Shown here in pieces: positions 57,481 to 64,000 of a stretch of DNA of 64,000 nt. Position 1 is the stretch's first letter; each line of letters starts with the position of its first letter. This DNA is from Spirodela intermedia. Taxonomy: Eukaryota; Streptophyta; Magnoliopsida; Alismatales; Araceae. A program made the translations under genes and the position numbers. The notes below the pieces were generated by a model. That model was not told where the DNA came from and did not search any database. It saw only the letters and a list, made by a program, of their open reading frames with translations. Where the stretch lies: positions 5,001-69,000 of the forward strand of contig LR746277.1 in NCBI GenBank assembly GCA_902729315.2. Direction: 5' to 3'.

Positions 57481-58350
57481 GGTAGTGGTATAAAAAGTTT
57501 GACTCTTACATGTTGAAGATTATCTATACAATGTGTAATTTTAATTATTGTGTTTATATGAGGATTTGTGGCGATGACCTTTTGGTTATTTTGATCATCT
57601 ATGTTGATGATATACTCATTGCTTTAAAGAATTTACTTGAGATTACTAGATTGAATGAACTATTGAGTAAGAATATTGACATGAAGAATCTTGGTGTAGT
57701 AAAAAAGATTCTTAGTATGGAGATCTATAGAGACCATAAGTTAGGCCAACTATGGTTGACTTAGAGGAGTTATCTCTCGAAAGTAGTAAATCTATTTGAC
57801 ATGAGTAATGCTAAAATAATGGGCACTTCTCTAACTAGTCATTTCAAATTATCTACTACTCAATGTTCAACATCTGAGGAAAAAAATATTACTACAATGA
57901 AGAAAATTCTTTATATTAGTGTTGTTGACTCTCTTATGTCTGTACAAATCAAATATTACTCATATAGTTGGGCTTGTTAGCATATCTATGAGTAATCTAA
58001 GAAATGGACATTAGAACACAGTGAAGTAGATTCTCTAATATCTGAAGAGTTATTTAGATTTCAGAATCTATTTTGACAAGTAAAATTATATTTATGTTAT
58101 TAGTTGTGTTGATGCAAATTTTGCTGAAGATTTAGATCATTAAAGCTCTACGACATGATATATTTTCACCATGGCTAGTAGATCTGTGAGTTGAAAGTCT
58201 ACACTTCAAACTACAGTCATATTGTCTACAATTGAGCTAGAGTACATGACAGCTACTAAAGCGATTAAGAAAGTTTTATGGTTGAAGGAATTATTGTGCA
58301 AACTTGGGATCTGATAGGGTAAAGTTCCTCTATATTGTGATAGTCATAGT
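57481..58350 (+). pseudogene. Ty1/copia reverse transcriptase and RNase H (broken)
   Basis: 57510-57764 is open and contains 'LLVILIIYVDDILIAL', the YVDD active site of copia RT, followed by 'MKNLGVVKKILSMEI'. After a stop the frame continues with 'SYLSKVVNLFDMSNAK' (about 57766-57815). RNase H is readable at about 58105-58310: 'SCVDANFAEDLDH', then 'VSWKSTLQTTVILSTIELEY', then 'KVLWLKELL'. The order INT-RT-RH proves the copia type. Confidence 0.85.
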
Positions 58351-58362
58351 GTTATTTACCTG

Positions 58363-58562
58363 ACATAAGATCAAATATATCATGCATGGTCAAATCATAT
58401 TGATGTATGGGATCTTCATGGCACAGTGAAAAAGTTCAAACATTATTTGAATTTAATTTATAACATAAGATCAAATATATCATGCATGGTCAAATCATAT
58501 TGATGTACGGGATCTTCATGTCACAGTGAAAAAGTTCAAACATTATTTGAATTTAATTTATG
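58363..58562 (+). repeat. 100-bp tandem duplication within copia pol
   Basis: 58363-58462 and 58463-58562 are nearly identical (both begin 'acataagatcaaatatatca'). The unit is not a multiple of three, so it shifts the reading frame. Confidence 0.92.
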
Positions 58563-58659
58563 TTGTAAGTACCTAATAAAAAGTGGAGAATTTATAGTAT
58601 GGGCAGACGTCGACTTTGGGTGCAGCAATGATGACCGCTAAAGTAGATTTTATTGATAG

Positions 58660-59299
58660 TGTTAGTCCATCACAATTGACCTATTGAAGAGACATGCAAG
58701 GAGTCTCCTCTCGTCTCAACTATTCGGGAGACGTACGAGAGATCTTCTCCCGTTTGACTAGCTTAGGAGACATGCAAGGAGTGAAAGGTGGTGACACGAT
58801 TGTCACCTCATACTTAGTTGAGGGTCATGTAGGGAGAGAGGTAGTAGAAAACAAGAGAGGTTGAAGTCATCACCTCTGAGATGTGTGAGCTCACCCACAC
58901 GTAGGTTCAAATACATCCTTTTAGGAGGCGGTTATCTTTTTCTATTTTCTATAAATAAGGTATGTATTTCCTCTCTTTTTTAGTACAACAGATGATAAGA
59001 TCTCTCTCTCTCGATTTTATTCTCTCTCTTCATCAACTCTCTTCCTCTTTCCTAGTCTCTCCTTTTTCTTCTATTAAAGGTGAAGTCTTTAAGAAGGAGA
59101 TAAGAATCAATTGTTGACTCTCCAATGTGTGGGTCGTCTAGAGGGTGTTGAGATGTAGATTAAAGGTGTCTAATGAAAGTTTAATTCTCATTAGAATTTC
59201 AAATACCTTGGTGATTTCTCTTCTATTTATTCTCATTGATATCTAAAAATCAAGTTTCTGATATCATTGTGATCTTATGCTTGCATACTTATTCTTACA
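58660..59299 (+). mobile_element. 3' LTR of Ty1/copia element
   Basis: TGTTAGTCCATCA (58660) to ATTCTTACA (59299). Homologous to 50284-50871. It contains a TATAAATA box (58950-58957) in a stretch of about 52 bp that the 5' LTR lacks. No clear 5-bp duplication joins the two outer flanks. Confidence 0.83.
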
Positions 59300-63046
<3,747 letters not shown>

Positions 63047-63403
63047 ATGATGAAGCTCTTCTCCAGGGGGCGGTTCGAGTTGAACGCGCTGGACCCGCGG
63101 AAGGTTCGCTGCGTGGAGTTCCTTGCGCAGTGCGACGCCAGCAGGAACAAGGAGCTCAGTCCGGCGTGCCGGGTGGCAGTGAAGCCGTGCACTGACGTCC
63201 ACCACCCTCAGACCACCATCACATACGTCAACGTCACCGAGGAGGTCGCGGACGCAACCTCCACCTATGCCCAGTCCCTCCGCGACCACGTCATCGAGAA
63301 GGGCCGGACGCTCTCCCCAGAGAAGATTTCCCGCAAGGCCGACGAGCACCGGTCCGTCATCGTCCCCGAGGATAAGCTCGATGTGAGCTTCCCCGGCACA
63401 GAG
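63047..63403 (+). CDS. Probable mitochondrial ribosomal protein mL53-like, first exon (gene incomplete in window)
   Basis: 119 codons from ATG 63047 to a GT splice donor at 63404. 'FELNALDPRKVRCVEFLAQC' (about residues 9-28), the following Cys/Arg-rich strand and 'TTITYVNVTEEV...DATS' match my recollection of plant mL53 (39S L53-like) proteins, small subunits of the mitochondrial ribosome large subunit. Those proteins also begin with a short hydrophobic-basic N-terminus directly before 'NALDPR', which favours this ATG over an upstream in-frame ATG at 62885. The 3' end is unresolved: the frame stays open through a possible 105-nt intron to TGA 63542-63544, or further exons lie downstream. Confidence 0.7.
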
Positions 63404-64000
63404 GTGATCCCCACATCGTTATTATTTCGTCTCCTTGTCTGGCTGGCCGATCCATGTGTTTCTCTTTTCGCCCCTTTCCGCTTCTTCTCCCCGCCTCCCT
63501 CATCCCAGGCATTTGATCGACTATTTGGCGCGGATGTATATTGAGACGGTAGGTACCTCTTTTTTTTTGGATGAAGTCTTTCTTCGCCTAGAACGATGAC
63601 AAAAGTTGAAGAGGTGACTATGGTTTTTTCAGTCTTCTCATCTTTGGAAACTCTGTGTCTGTCTTCAGCTCTGTCTGTCCGTAAAAATAATCAAACGCAG
63701 CATGTTTAAAACTCATTGTATGCTTCCTTTTTGTGAATTATACGTTACCCATGTCTTAGCCTCGGTCTTGGATTAGGCGAGAGGCGTACCGAAAATAGAG
63801 AGAGAAACCGGGCGCAGTAAAGAAAGGAAGCAGATTCCTAGTCTTCGTCCATCGACTTTGTGATCTCTGTCCACCTTTCGCAACTAAGAGCGAAAGGTTT
63901 CGTGAAAATGGGAGGCAGTCATACCTCGCCTCTCTCTTTCAGAAGGTTGCAGGTGACGGTCCTCATTACTTGAAGAGGATCATTCTACAGTTCAAAGAAT
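63404..64000 (+). other. Intron or 3' part of the mL53-like gene
   Basis: GT at 63404 and a pyrimidine-rich AG at 63507-63508 could bound a 105-nt intron; the next frame then ends at TGA 63542-63544. Another donor-like GTAGGT follows at 63549, and an acceptor-like 'ctctctttcag' at 63932-63942. No recognisable domain. Confidence 0.4.

Overview
The window is plant nuclear DNA, most likely from a flowering plant and probably a monocot (a loose guess from style, not proven). The evidence is nested plant-type LINE, Ty3/gypsy and Ty1/copia retrotransposons, an intron-bearing phytocyanin gene, a plastid psbB fragment lying in nuclear DNA, and part of a gene resembling a plant mitoribosomal protein. 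Most of the 64 kb is layered dead transposons. Host coding sequence is confined to two mirror-image phytocyanin copies and the gene entering at the right edge.

Left third (1-33 kb). A LINE with ORF1 and the first part of ORF2 occupies 1-3480 and stops abruptly. A GC-rich and low-complexity stretch and about 4 kb of AT-rich decayed DNA follow. A second LINE (8930-17522) is split by a 4,998-bp copy of an LTR family called 'A' here. A has TG...CA ends and makes 5-bp target duplications. In this copy the 3' half of the LTR has been amplified into five tandem units of about 810 bp. At 17523 a gypsy element ('B', minus strand) begins. It keeps its 3' LTR, integrase, protease and the end of gag but has lost RT/RNase H, and LTRs of family A have landed in it three times (in its LTR, in the integrase zinc finger and in the gag zinc knuckle). 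A rearranged A copy, simple repeats and another 5'-truncated LINE follow, with telomere-like CCCTAAA tracts at LINE junctions.

Centre (33.9-47.1 kb). Two arms of about 6,507 bp (33906-40412 and 40575-47081) form a nearly perfect inverted repeat around a 162-bp centre that itself holds a 34-bp-arm hairpin. Each arm carries the same phytocyanin gene, so the two copies are head to head with 818 bp between start codons. The left arm looks like the donor: its family-B solo LTR is complete with an intact target duplication, whereas the right-arm copy is cut off at the arm edge.

Right part (47-64 kb). A truncated A LTR precedes a degenerate Ty1/copia element (50284-59299), which is interrupted by two A LTRs, one inside the other. 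After AT-rich DNA comes a psbB fragment (about 61262-61450) and then a coding exon resembling mitochondrial ribosomal protein mL53 at 63047-63403.

The most notable structures are the young palindrome with its rearranged centre and edge, and the LTR turning into a satellite-like array. All identities come from reading the sequence; no database search was run.
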